A stretch of DNA of 64,000 bases, taken from Pseudomonas sp. GR 6-02 (GTDB taxonomy: Bacteria; Pseudomonadota; Gammaproteobacteria; Pseudomonadales; Pseudomonadaceae). Within the stretch, counting starts at the first letter, position 1, and the number at the start of each line of letters is the position of its first letter. A program made the translations under genes and the position numbers. The stretch spans positions 6,358,001 through 6,422,000 of the forward strand of contig NZ_CP011567.1 of assembly GCF_001655615.1 (NCBI RefSeq), given 5' to 3'. Under the pieces are notes generated by a model that worked only from the letters and a program-made list of their open reading frames with translations, did no database searches and was not told the origin of the DNA. Shown here piece after piece: positions 35,261 through 43,879 of this stretch.

Positions 35261-36583
35261 GTGAACCAAAACTGGCATGGCACCCTGATTCGCCACATGC
35301 TGTTGCTGGTCACCGCCTGCCTGGTGATCGGCCTGATTTCCGGCTACTACGGCTGGAGTCTCGCCGTGGGCCTGGGGGTTTACCTGGCCTGGACCCTCAA
35401 ACAGCTGCTGCGCCTGCACGAATGGCTGCGCCTGCACCAACCCGATGAAGCACCGCCCGACGGCTATGGCCTGTGGGGCGAAGTGTTCGACAGCATCTAT
35501 CACCTGCAACGCCGCGACCAACGGGTACGCGGGCGCCTGCAAGCGGTGATCGACCGGGTCCAGGAATCCACTGCCGCGCTGAAAGACGCAGTGATCATGC
35601 TCGACAGCGACGGCAACCTTGAGTGGTGGAACCGCGCCGCCGAAACCCTGCTCGGCCTCAAGACTCCTCAGGACAGCGGCCAGCCGGTGACCAACCTGGT
35701 GCGCCATCCGCGTTTCAAGGAATACTTCGAGCAGGACAACTACGCCGAACCATTGGAGATTCCGTCGCCGATCAACGATCGCCTGCGCATTCAGCTGTAC
35801 ATCACCCGCTACGGCAACAACGAGCACTTGATGCTGGTGCGCGACGTGACGCGTATCCATCAGCTGGAGCAGATGCGCAAAGACTTCATCGCCAACGTGT
35901 CCCACGAGCTGCGCACCCCCCTGACGGTGATTTGCGGCTACCTGGAAACCCTGCTCGATAACGTCGAGGACGTGAATCCGCGCTGGACCCGTGCCCTGCA
36001 GCAAATGCAGCAGCAAGGCGGGCGCATGCAGACCTTGCTTAACGATTTGCTGCTGCTGGCCAAACTGGAAGCCACCGATTACCCATCGGACAACCAACCA
36101 GTGTCCATCGATAGCCTGCTGCAATCGATAAAGAGCGACGCCCAACAGCTGTCGGGTCAGAAAAATCAGCGCATCACCCTGGAAGCCGACCCGACGATTC
36201 TGCTCAAGGGCAGTGAAGCCGAACTGCGCAGTGCGTTTTCCAATCTGGTGTTCAACGCGGTGAAATACACCCCGGCCGAGGGCAATATCCGCATTCGCTG
36301 GTGGGGCGACGAGCAAGGTGCACACCTGAGCGTGCAGGATTCGGGAATCGGCATCGACAGCAAACACCTGCCGCGCCTGACCGAACGCTTCTACCGCGTC
36401 GATTCCAGCCGCAATTCCAACACCGGCGGCACCGGGCTGGGGCTGGCCATCGTCAAGCACGTGTTGCTGCGCCACCGGGCACGCATGGAAATCAGCAGTG
36501 TGCCGGGGCATGGCAGCACGTTTACCTGCCATTTCGCGCCGGCCCAGGTCACCAAATCCCGCGTGATCAGCGCCGCGGACTGA
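35261..36583 (+). CDS. phoR: Phosphate sensor kinase PhoR
   Basis: Membrane histidine kinase that controls PhoB according to PstSCAB/PhoU status. The 440-residue product has two N-terminal membrane segments (about 10-45), a PAS-like region (about 95-200), the HisKA box A-N-V-S-H-E-L-R-T-P-L-T with phospho-His near 213, and a HATPase with G-I-G-I and G-G-T-G-L-G-L-A. GTG start at 35261 after AAGGACG. Co-transcribed with phoB (39-base gap). Confidence 0.96.
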   Translation: MNQNWHGTLIRHMLLLVTACLVIGLISGYYGWSLAVGLGVYLAWTLKQLLRLHEWLRLHQPDEAPPDGYGLWGEVFDSIYHLQRRDQRVRGRLQAVIDRVQESTAALKDAVIMLDSDGNLEWWNRAAETLLGLKTPQDSGQPVTNLVRHPRFKEYFEQDNYAEPLEIPSPINDRLRIQLYITRYGNNEHLMLVRDVTRIHQLEQMRKDFIANVSHELRTPLTVICGYLETLLDNVEDVNPRWTRALQQMQQQGGRMQTLLNDLLLLAKLEATDYPSDNQPVSIDSLLQSIKSDAQQLSGQKNQRITLEADPTILLKGSEAELRSAFSNLVFNAVKYTPAEGNIRIRWWGDEQGAHLSVQDSGIGIDSKHLPRLTERFYRVDSSRNSNTGGTGLGLAIVKHVLLRHRARMEISSVPGHGSTFTCHFAPAQVTKSRVISAAD

Positions 36584-36706
36584 TACCGACTAGCACTCGC
36601 CACTAGGCAATCGATCAGTCTGCCGCTACATTGGCTGACTTGTGCCTGCCCTTCAGGCACTGCATTTTCCCCTTTTTTGAATACACGGAACCCGCAAAAC
36701 TCCATC

Positions 36707-38047
36707 ATGGACCCTTCCCCTGGCTTGACCCTCGCAACAATATTCGCCGACTTCGGCATGATTCTTTTTGCTCTGATCCTGGTTTTGCTCAACGGCTTTT
36801 TCGTTGCGGCAGAGTTTGCCATGGTCAAACTGCGCTCGACCCGGGTCGAAGCCATCGCTGAACAGCACGGCTGGCGCGGGCACATCCTGCGCACCGTACA
36901 CAGTCAGCTCGATGCTTACCTGTCAGCGTGCCAATTGGGTATCACCCTCGCCTCTCTGGGTCTGGGCTGGGTCGGCGAACCGGCGTTCGCGCACCTCCTG
37001 GAGCCTGTGCTGAGTGCCGTGGGTGTAGATTCCGCTGAGGTGGTCAAGGCGGTTTCGTTCTTCACGGCGTTCTTCATCATTTCGTACCTGCACATCGTGG
37101 TCGGTGAGCTGGCACCAAAATCCTGGGCCATCCGCAAACCCGAGTTGCTGTCGCTGTGGACGGCGGTGCCGCTGTACTTGTTCTACTGGGCCATGTACCC
37201 GGCCATCTACCTGCTCAACGCCAGCGCCAACCAGATCCTGCGCATCGCCGGGCAAGGTGAGCCCGGCCCGCACCACGAGCACCATTACAGCCGCGAAGAA
37301 CTGAAACTGATCCTGCACTCCAGCCGTGGCCAGGACCCAAGCGACCAAGGCATGCGCGTACTGGCCTCGGCGGTGGAAATGGGCGAGCTGGAAGTGGTCG
37401 ACTGGGCCAACTCCCGGGAAGACCTGGTCACCCTCGAGTTCAACGCTCCGCTCAAGGAAATCCTGGCGTTGTTCCGTCGCCACAAGTTCAGCCGCTACCC
37501 GGTGTACGACAGCGAGCGCAAGGAGTTCGTCGGCCTGCTGCACATCAAGGATCTGCTGCTGGAACTGGCCGCCCTTGATCACATTCCCGAGTCGTTCAAC
37601 CTCGCCGAACTGACCCGACCACTGGAGCGCGTATCGCGGCACATGCCGCTGTCGCAACTGCTGGAGCAGTTCCGCAAGGGCGGCTCGCACTTCGCCTTGG
37701 TCGAGGAAGCCGACGGCAACATCATCGGCTACCTGACCATGGAAGACGTGCTGGAAGTGCTGGTGGGCGACATTCAGGACGAACACCGCAAGGCTGAACG
37801 CGGGATCCTCGCGTATCAGCCGGGCAAGTTGCTGGTGCGGGGTGATACGCCGCTGTTCAAGGTGGAACGCCTGCTGGGCATCGACCTGGACCACATCGAA
37901 GCCGAAACCCTCGCCGGGCTGGTCTACGAAACCCTGAAACGGGTGCCGGAAGAGGAAGAAGTGCTGGAAGTCGAAGGTTTGCGGATCATCATCAAAAAGA
38001 TGAAAGGGCCGAAGATCATATTGGCCAAGGTGTTGATGCTGGACTGA
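36707..38047 (+). CDS. CNNM/CBS-domain (CorC/HlyC-type) membrane protein
   Basis: Member of the CNNM family: N-terminal CNNM membrane domain with about four helices (residues 10-190), two CBS repeats ('FSRYPVYDSERKEFVGLLHI' near 262; 'EEADGNIIGYLTMEDVLEVL'), and a C-terminal CorC_HlyC domain. Homologues are linked to Mg or other divalent-cation efflux; 'hemolysin' names are historical. ATG at 36707 gives 446 residues; an in-frame TTG at 36677 is less likely. No strong ribosome site is seen. Confidence 0.85.
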   Translation: MDPSPGLTLATIFADFGMILFALILVLLNGFFVAAEFAMVKLRSTRVEAIAEQHGWRGHILRTVHSQLDAYLSACQLGITLASLGLGWVGEPAFAHLLEPVLSAVGVDSAEVVKAVSFFTAFFIISYLHIVVGELAPKSWAIRKPELLSLWTAVPLYLFYWAMYPAIYLLNASANQILRIAGQGEPGPHHEHHYSREELKLILHSSRGQDPSDQGMRVLASAVEMGELEVVDWANSREDLVTLEFNAPLKEILALFRRHKFSRYPVYDSERKEFVGLLHIKDLLLELAALDHIPESFNLAELTRPLERVSRHMPLSQLLEQFRKGGSHFALVEEADGNIIGYLTMEDVLEVLVGDIQDEHRKAERGILAYQPGKLLVRGDTPLFKVERLLGIDLDHIEAETLAGLVYETLKRVPEEEEVLEVEGLRIIIKKMKGPKIILAKVLMLD

Positions 38048-38058
38048 GCCACGCCCTT

Positions 38059-38145
38059 GTAGGAGCCGGCTTGCTGGCGATCAGGAGCGCTGCGGTGTCT
38101 CTGTTATACCGCGTTATCGTTCATCGCCAGCAAGCCGGCTCCTAC
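38059..38145. repeat. REP doublet overlapping the end of the M23 gene
   Basis: GTAGGAGCCGGCTTGCTGGCGAT (first 20 bases at 38059-38078) is inverted at 38123-38145, with 41 bases between. This is a REP/BIME pair. Its right arm supplies the last codons of the peptidase gene at 38114. Confidence 0.9.
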
Positions 38146-39040
38146 TGCCCAACGCAAAGTTGGGCAACGCCCCCACCGGTTGATTGAACTGGTACGGAAT
38201 CGACACCAGGCCCAACCCGGTATTGCGCTGCACCACGAAGTGCAGGTGCGGGCCGCTGCTGTTGCCGGTGTTGCCCGACAGCGCCAGCGCACTGCCCACC
38301 ACTACCCGCTGACCTTCCCGTACGCAGACCGAACCTTTCTTGAGGTGCAGGTACACGCCCATGGTCCCGTCATCGTGCAACACCCGCACGAAATTGCCCG
38401 ATGGATCGTTGCCGCGCCCGGTCTGGCCATTCTCGGTTTTCACCACCACCCCGCCGCGCGCCGCGATGATCGGCGTGCCTTCGGGCATGGCGATATCCAT
38501 CGCGTAACGGTTCTTCGGTCCGTAGTGGCTGTATTGGCCATTGGGGCCCTGGGTCAGCCGAAACGGACCGCCACGCCAGGGCAACGGATATCGATAGGCC
38601 ATGGCAGCCCCTGAGGGGTCGCCCAGGAAATATGCGAACCTTGGGTTATACACGATCGGCCTTCCGGCCTTCGTCGGCGTGAGCAGGGCCAGACGAAGGT
38701 TACTGCGCGCCGGCATCACCCGCCGGATCGGTCGGCTCGGCGCTCCGCTGACGTTCTGCAGTCTGTCGAAACTCAGCTCGATCTCGACCGGCGCATACAG
38801 GTCGTTGCGCACGAACACGCTGTCCATGCCATTCAGCCTCTTGATGTCGAGGTACACCTGCCGCTCAAGGTGTTCGACCATTCGGTCGCGAAAAACGAAC
38901 ACCTTCGCGCCTTTGGTGGGGCGGTCGCTGTAAGAGACCACGCCACTGGTATCAGTGGACTTATAGATCGTCATGGCCACAGCCGAGGTGGAGGCCATGA
39001 AAAGACCACAGAAAAACAGCAGGCGCGCGAGCATGGGCAA
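38114..39040 (-). CDS. Exported M23-type (LytM) peptidase with DUF4124 domain
   Basis: Probable periplasmic peptidoglycan hydrolase of 308 residues. It has a signal peptide (1-22, ending S-A-V-A), a DUF4124 stretch ('YKSTDTSGVVSYSDRPTKG'), and a C-terminal LytM domain with N-R-Y-A-M-D-I-A-M-P-E-G-T-P and G-P-H-L-H-F. The usual H-x-x-x-D Zn motif reads R-Y-A-M-D; the upstream S-H-Y-G may supply the ligand, as in a related subfamily. The last residues (S-R-S-R-L-A-G-D-E-R) are encoded by a REP element. Confidence 0.85.
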   Translation of the reverse strand: MPMLARLLFFCGLFMASTSAVAMTIYKSTDTSGVVSYSDRPTKGAKVFVFRDRMVEHLERQVYLDIKRLNGMDSVFVRNDLYAPVEIELSFDRLQNVSGAPSRPIRRVMPARSNLRLALLTPTKAGRPIVYNPRFAYFLGDPSGAAMAYRYPLPWRGGPFRLTQGPNGQYSHYGPKNRYAMDIAMPEGTPIIAARGGVVVKTENGQTGRGNDPSGNFVRVLHDDGTMGVYLHLKKGSVCVREGQRVVVGSALALSGNTGNSSGPHLHFVVQRNTGLGLVSIPYQFNQPVGALPNFALGSRSRLAGDER

Positions 39041-39113
39041 AATTCTGTTGAGTAGGCCTGGGAAGGAGCCTAGCAGCAGAAATGGACCTGCGTAGTCGAC
39101 AGATGTTTCAAAT

Positions 39114-39223
39114 GATCATTCCCACGCTCTGCCTGGGAATGCAGCACGGGACGCTCTGCGTCCCATCCGAAGCGGACGCGGAGCGTCCGGGGAGGTATTC
39201 CCACGCAGAGCGTGGGAACGATC
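39114..39223. repeat. Composite nested palindrome (110 bp)
   Basis: The outer arms GATCATTCCCACGCTCTGC and GCAGAGCGTGGGAACGATC enclose inner arms around GGGACGCTCTGCGTCCC and GGACGCGGAGCGTCC. The outer arms are related to the repeat at 6811-6841. It fills the gap between the M23 and receiver genes. Confidence 0.85.
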
Positions 39224-39234
39224 AGCGGTACACG

Positions 39235-40179
39235 TTACGCACCCGGTACGAAGTGCTTCTGCGCGGTGCCACGGGCGATCAGGCGGGAGATGTAGTCGAG
39301 CTTCTGTGCATCCTGGTCGACAAAGCGGAACGTCAGTTGCAGCCACTCGCTGTCCGGCTTCGGCTCGTGGGCGACGATGGCGTGCAAGTAGCCGTTAAGA
39401 CGGGCAGTTTCGGCATTGTCGCCCTGCTCCAGGTCGAGTACGGCGTTGTCGAGGACTTGCGGCAAGGTGTCAGTGCGTTTCACCACCAGCAGCGCTTCCT
39501 TGATGCTCAAGGCCTTGATCACGCATTGCTGTGTGCCGCTCGACAGACGCAGTTGGCCTTGGCCACGACCGCCAGCTGATGCGGAGGCAGGCGCCTTGAC
39601 CGGTGGATTGTTGAGCAGGCCGCGAGACGGCGCCGCAGCCGGGGCTGGCGCGGCGGCGGCAGGTTTGGCAAACGGGTTGACCGCTGCAGCCGAGGGTGCG
39701 ACTACCGCCGCTTTGCCACCGGTCAATGCGCTCAGGGAATCGTTGCCGAACGCCGAGTTCATTTTGGTCGGCGCGCTGTTCATCAAGGTATCGAGCTTGC
39801 CGACCTTGTTCAGGGCCTGCTTGACCTTGGTCAACAGCTGCTCGTTGGTGAATGGCTTGCTGACGTAGCCGGAAACCCCGGCCTGGATCGCCTGGACCAC
39901 GTTTTCTTTATCGCCACGGCTGGTCACCATCACGAACGGCATGGCCTTGAGGTTGTCCTGCTCACGGCACCAGGTCAGCAACTCCAGACCGGACATTTCC
40001 GGCATTTCCCAGTCGCACAGAACCAGGTCGAACGCTTCCTTGGCCAGCATGGCCTGGGCCTTTTTACCGTTGACTGCATCTTCGGTCCGGATCCCCGGGA
40101 AGTAGTTGCGCAGGCACTTTTTTACCAGGTCACGAATGAACGACGCATCGTCCACGACCAACACACTGATCTTGCTCAT
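39235..40179 (-). CDS. Response regulator with C-terminal PilZ-like domain
   Basis: A 314-residue regulator. The receiver (1-125) has D-D at 10-11, phospho-acceptor in L-C-D-W-E-M-P (about 56) and Lys in S-K-P-F. An Ala/Pro-rich linker (about 150-205) follows, then a beta-rich domain 'GQGQLRLSSGTQQCVIKALS' that could be a PilZ fold but lacks a clear c-di-GMP motif. ATG at 40179 with AGGGGTG upstream; a longer frame to 40236 is rejected. Its place beside phoU matches the P. aeruginosa order. Confidence 0.8.
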   Translation of the reverse strand: MSKISVLVVDDASFIRDLVKKCLRNYFPGIRTEDAVNGKKAQAMLAKEAFDLVLCDWEMPEMSGLELLTWCREQDNLKAMPFVMVTSRGDKENVVQAIQAGVSGYVSKPFTNEQLLTKVKQALNKVGKLDTLMNSAPTKMNSAFGNDSLSALTGGKAAVVAPSAAAVNPFAKPAAAAPAPAAAPSRGLLNNPPVKAPASASAGGRGQGQLRLSSGTQQCVIKALSIKEALLVVKRTDTLPQVLDNAVLDLEQGDNAETARLNGYLHAIVAHEPKPDSEWLQLTFRFVDQDAQKLDYISRLIARGTAQKHFVPGA

Positions 40180-40316
40180 CCAACACCCCTTTAAAAATCC
40201 CGGCAAGCATAACGCTGGCTGATGGCACTTTGCCAAAACTCTTCAGTCACGCCGGGACTTTTCGTTCGCGGGTGCTGCTTTTCAATTCGGCTTTTCAGTT
40301 CAAAAGCCACACAAAC

Positions 40317-40350
40317 AAAAACGCCCGGCCAAGAGGCCGGGCGCTTTTTC
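40317..40350. terminator. Bidirectional terminator between phoU and the regulator
   Basis: GCCCGGCC-AAGA-GGCCGGGC (40323-40342) has A's on the left and GCTTTTTC on the right. On the minus strand it ends the pst-phoU transcript. Confidence 0.85.
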
Positions 40351-40360
40351 TTGGGCAACC

Positions 40361-41122
40361 TTACTTATCGTCAGCTTTGTCCGGAACATTAGCGGTTTCG
40401 GCACTTGTGCCTTCCACTTCTTCCTTCATGCGCTTGAGGCCCAGGTGACGCACGTCGGTGCCGCGCACCAGGTAAATCACCAGTTCCGAGATATTGCGCG
40501 CGTGGTCGCCGATTCGCTCAAGGGAACGCAGCACCCAGATAATGCTCAAGACACGGGAGATAGAGCGTGGATCTTCCATCATGTAGGTGGCGAGTTCGCG
40601 CAGCGCGGTCTTGTATTCGCGGTCGATGATCTTGTCGTACTGCGCCACCGACAGCGCCAGGTCGGCGTCGAAACGGGCAAATGCGTCCAGGGCATCGCGA
40701 ACCATGTTGCGCACCTGGTCGCCGATGTGGCGAACCTCGACATAACCGCGCGGCGCTTCGCCTTCTTCACACAACTGAATGGCGCGACGGGCGATCTTGG
40801 TGGCTTCGTCGCCGATACGCTCGAGGTCGATCACCGATTTTGAGATGCTGATGATCAGACGCAAGTCCGACGCCGCCGGCTGACGACGGGCCAGAATGCG
40901 CAGGCATTCTTCGTCGATATTGCGTTCCATCTGGTTGATCTGGTCGTCGACCTCGCGCACTTGCTGGGCCAGGCCGGAGTCGGCCTCGATCAGCGCGGTG
41001 ACCGCGTCGTTGACCTGCTTCTCGACCAGCCCGCCCATGGCCAGGAGGTGGCTGCGCACTTCCTCGAGCTCAGCGTTGAACTGCTGGGAGATGTGATGGG
41101 TAAGGCCTTCTTTACTAATCAT
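40361..41122 (-). CDS. phoU: PhoU, phosphate-signalling regulator
   Basis: Cytoplasmic PhoU couples the Pst transporter to PhoR and restrains PhoB when phosphate is ample. The 253-residue product has two PhoU repeats, with 'LLAMGGLVEKQVNDAVTAL' in the first and 'RSLERIGDHARNISELVIYL' in the second; the E-R-I-G-D-x-A metal-binding motif appears twice. Last gene of the pst operon, 71 bases after pstB. Confidence 0.96.
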   Translation of the reverse strand: MISKEGLTHHISQQFNAELEEVRSHLLAMGGLVEKQVNDAVTALIEADSGLAQQVREVDDQINQMERNIDEECLRILARRQPAASDLRLIISISKSVIDLERIGDEATKIARRAIQLCEEGEAPRGYVEVRHIGDQVRNMVRDALDAFARFDADLALSVAQYDKIIDREYKTALRELATYMMEDPRSISRVLSIIWVLRSLERIGDHARNISELVIYLVRGTDVRHLGLKRMKEEVEGTSAETANVPDKADDK

Positions 41123-41193
41123 GTTGGCGTCCTTGGAGCGTCCGGTAAGGTGCGGTGGGCCGCAGCGTCAGTTCAGTGAGCAACAACAGCTTC

Positions 41194-42027
41194 CTAGCCG
41201 TAACGACCGGTGATGTAGTCTTCGGTCTGCTTCTTCGCCGGATTGGTGAACAGGGTGTCGGTGTCGCCGAACTCCACCAGTTTGCCCATATACATGAACG
41301 CCGTGTAGTCGGAAACCCGCGCGGCCTGTTGCATGTTGTGGGTCACGATAACAATGGTGAACTTGGATTTCAGTTCGTAGATCAGCTCTTCGACTTTCAG
41401 CGTGGAGATCGGGTCGAGTGCCGAGCACGGTTCGTCGAGCAGCAGCACTTCCGGCTCCACGGCGATGGTGCGGGCAATCACCAGACGTTGCTGCTGACCA
41501 CCGGACAGACCGAGTGCCGACTCGTGCAGACGATCCTTGACTTCATCCCACAGCGCCGCGCCTTTCAACGCCCACTCGACGGCTTCGTCGAGGATGCGCT
41601 TTTTGTTGATGCCCTGGATGCGCAAGCCGTAAACCACGTTTTCATAGATGGTTTTCGGGAACGGGTTGGGCTTCTGGAACACCATGCCGACGCGACGACG
41701 CAGCTCGGCCACGTCCTCGCCCTTGCGGTAGATGTTGTTGCCGTAGAGGTTGATCGCGCCTTCGACGCGGCAGCCATCCACCAGGTCGTTCATGCGGTTG
41801 AAAGTGCGCAACAGCGTGGACTTGCCACAGCCGGACGGGCCGATGAAGGCGGTCACGCGTTGTTTCGGGATGTTCATGCTGACGTCATACAGCGCTTGTT
41901 TGTCGCCGTAGAACAGGCTCAACCCCGGCACTTCGATGGCCACGGTTTCCTGCTCGAGACTCAGGCTCTGTTTGTCGCGGCCCAGGGCCGACATGTTGAT
42001 GCCGTGAGTGTGTGCTTCGTGCTGCAT
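41194..42027 (-). CDS. pstB: PstB, phosphate ABC-transporter ATPase
   Basis: ATPase of the high-affinity phosphate importer. The 277-residue product has Walker [10 protein letters not shown], the family signature L-S-G-G-Q-Q-Q-R and Walker [17 protein letters not shown] at 42027. Separated from pstA by a 166-base gap holding a REP pair. Confidence 0.97.
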   Translation of the reverse strand: MQHEAHTHGINMSALGRDKQSLSLEQETVAIEVPGLSLFYGDKQALYDVSMNIPKQRVTAFIGPSGCGKSTLLRTFNRMNDLVDGCRVEGAINLYGNNIYRKGEDVAELRRRVGMVFQKPNPFPKTIYENVVYGLRIQGINKKRILDEAVEWALKGAALWDEVKDRLHESALGLSGGQQQRLVIARTIAVEPEVLLLDEPCSALDPISTLKVEELIYELKSKFTIVIVTHNMQQAARVSDYTAFMYMGKLVEFGDTDTLFTNPAKKQTEDYITGRYG

Positions 42028-42094
42028 GGGAGGCTCCCTGTGCTAACAAATTCGGTTCGGGGCCGCAGGCCAGGCCCGCGGTTACGCAATTCTT

Positions 42095-42181
42095 TGTAGG
42101 AGCCGGCTTGCTGGCGATGCAGACAACTCGGTCCCGCAGGCTCACCGCGGTGATGCCTTCGCCAGCAAGCCGGCTCCTACA
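42095..42181. repeat. REP doublet between pstA and pstB
   Basis: TGTAGGAGCCGGCTTGCTGG begins the left arm and its complement closes the right arm at 42181, with 36-40 bases between. It lies inside the pst operon and can fold into a large hairpin in the mRNA. Confidence 0.9.
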
Positions 42182-42193
42182 GTTCGGTGTTGA

Positions 42194-43864
42194 TTAGCTA
42201 TCCAGCGCCTTGTACTTCTCGCGCAGGTGGTTACGGATATAAACGGCCGACAGGTTCAATGTCGCGATCACCAACACCAGCAGCAGCGCCGTGGCATACA
42301 CCAGCGGCCGCGCGGCTTCTACGTTCGGGCTCTGGAAGCCGACGTCATAAATGTGGAAGCCCAGGTGCATGATCTTCTGGTCCAGGTGCAGGTACGGGTA
42401 GTTGCCATCCAGCGGCAGCGACGGTGCCAGTTTCACTACACCCACCAGCATCAGCGGCGCCACTTCACCGGCGGCGCGGGCCACGGCGAGGATCATGCCG
42501 GTCATCATTGCCGGGCTGGCCATCGGCAGCACGATCTTCCACAAGGTCTCGGCCTTGGTCGCGCCGAGGGCCAACGAGCCTTCGCGTACGGTGCGAGGAA
42601 TCCGCGCCAGGCCTTCTTCGGTGGCCACGATCACCACCGGCACAGCCAGCAGGGCCAAGGTCAACGAAGCCCACAACAGACCCGGCGTACCGAAGGTCGG
42701 CGCCGGCAAGGCTTCGGGGAAGAACAACCGGTCGATCGAGCCGCCCAGTACATAAACGAAGAAGCCCAGGCCGAACACGCCGTAAACGATCGCCGGTACG
42801 CCCGCCAGGTTGTTCACCGCAATACGGATCACTCGGGTCAGGGTGTTCTGCTTGGCGTATTCACGCAGGTAGACCGCCGCCAGCACTCCGAACGGAGTGA
42901 CGATCATCGCCATGATCAAGGTCATCATCACGGTGCCGAAAATCGCCGGGAAGATCCCGCCTTCGGTGTTGGCTTCGCGCGGGTCATCACTGAGGAATTC
43001 CCAGACCTTGCTGAAGTAGAAGCCCACCTTGGTAAAGGTGCTCATGGCGTTCGGCTGATAGGCGTGAACCACTTTGCCGATACCGATCTCGACCTCTTTA
43101 CCGTTCGCGTCACGAGCCGTCAGGCTGTCACGGTTGAACTGCTTGTGCAGGTCGTTCAGACGCGCTTCGATTTCCTGATAACGGGCATTCAGCTCGGCGC
43201 GCTCAGACTCCAGGTCCGCCTGTGCGGTAGCGTCGAGACGGCCGGCCAATTCCAGCTTGCGACCGTGCAGACGAACACGTTCGAGACCGGCGTTGATCGC
43301 GCCGATGTCGGTTTTTTCCAAGCTCTTGAGCTGCCCAGCCAACTGGTTGACGCGATCGACACGGGCCTGCAACTCAGGCCATGCGGCTTCGCCTTCAGCG
43401 ACGACCTTGCCGTCCTCTTTAACGTTGACCAGATAGCCGTAGAAGTTGCCCCACTCGCGACGCTCGATGGTCATCAGCTCTGGCGGGGTTTTCTGGTTGG
43501 TCAGCCACTCGCCGACAATCCAGGTGAAGTCCGTGCCGTTCAGATCACGGTTGCCGACCTTGATCAGCTCGCGAGTCATGAACTCCGGGCCCTGATCGGG
43601 CACCGGCAGGCCAGCGGTTTTCAGGCGCTCGCGTGGCACTTCTTCCTTCTGCACCACTTCGCCGATGACCAGGTGGTTGGCCTGGCCCGGCACGTCGTAA
43701 TTGGCGTGGATCAGGTCCGCCGGCCAGAAGTGCCCCAGACCGCGCACGGCAATGACCGCCAGCAGGCCAATGGTCATGATGACCGCAATGGACACCGCGC
43801 CGCCGCTGATCCAGACGCCCGGGGCGCCGCTCTTGAACCATCCATTCAGGGAGTTCTGTTTCAC
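42194..43864 (-). CDS. pstA: PstA, phosphate ABC-transporter permease (long form)
   Basis: Inner-membrane permease. The 556-residue product is nearly twice as long as E. coli PstA. An N-terminal helix is followed by a large, probably periplasmic, coiled insert (about 50-280, with 'ESERAELNARYQEIEARLND'), then the permease core with the EAA-like loop 'E-G-S-L-A-L-G-A-T-K-A-E-T-L'. Long PstA forms are usual in Pseudomonas. GTG start at 43864. It follows pstC by 15 bases. Confidence 0.95.
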   Translation of the reverse strand: MKQNSLNGWFKSGAPGVWISGGAVSIAVIMTIGLLAVIAVRGLGHFWPADLIHANYDVPGQANHLVIGEVVQKEEVPRERLKTAGLPVPDQGPEFMTRELIKVGNRDLNGTDFTWIVGEWLTNQKTPPELMTIERREWGNFYGYLVNVKEDGKVVAEGEAAWPELQARVDRVNQLAGQLKSLEKTDIGAINAGLERVRLHGRKLELAGRLDATAQADLESERAELNARYQEIEARLNDLHKQFNRDSLTARDANGKEVEIGIGKVVHAYQPNAMSTFTKVGFYFSKVWEFLSDDPREANTEGGIFPAIFGTVMMTLIMAMIVTPFGVLAAVYLREYAKQNTLTRVIRIAVNNLAGVPAIVYGVFGLGFFVYVLGGSIDRLFFPEALPAPTFGTPGLLWASLTLALLAVPVVIVATEEGLARIPRTVREGSLALGATKAETLWKIVLPMASPAMMTGMILAVARAAGEVAPLMLVGVVKLAPSLPLDGNYPYLHLDQKIMHLGFHIYDVGFQSPNVEAARPLVYATALLLVLVIATLNLSAVYIRNHLREKYKALDS

Positions 43865-43879
43865 AGACTTCTACCTTTG

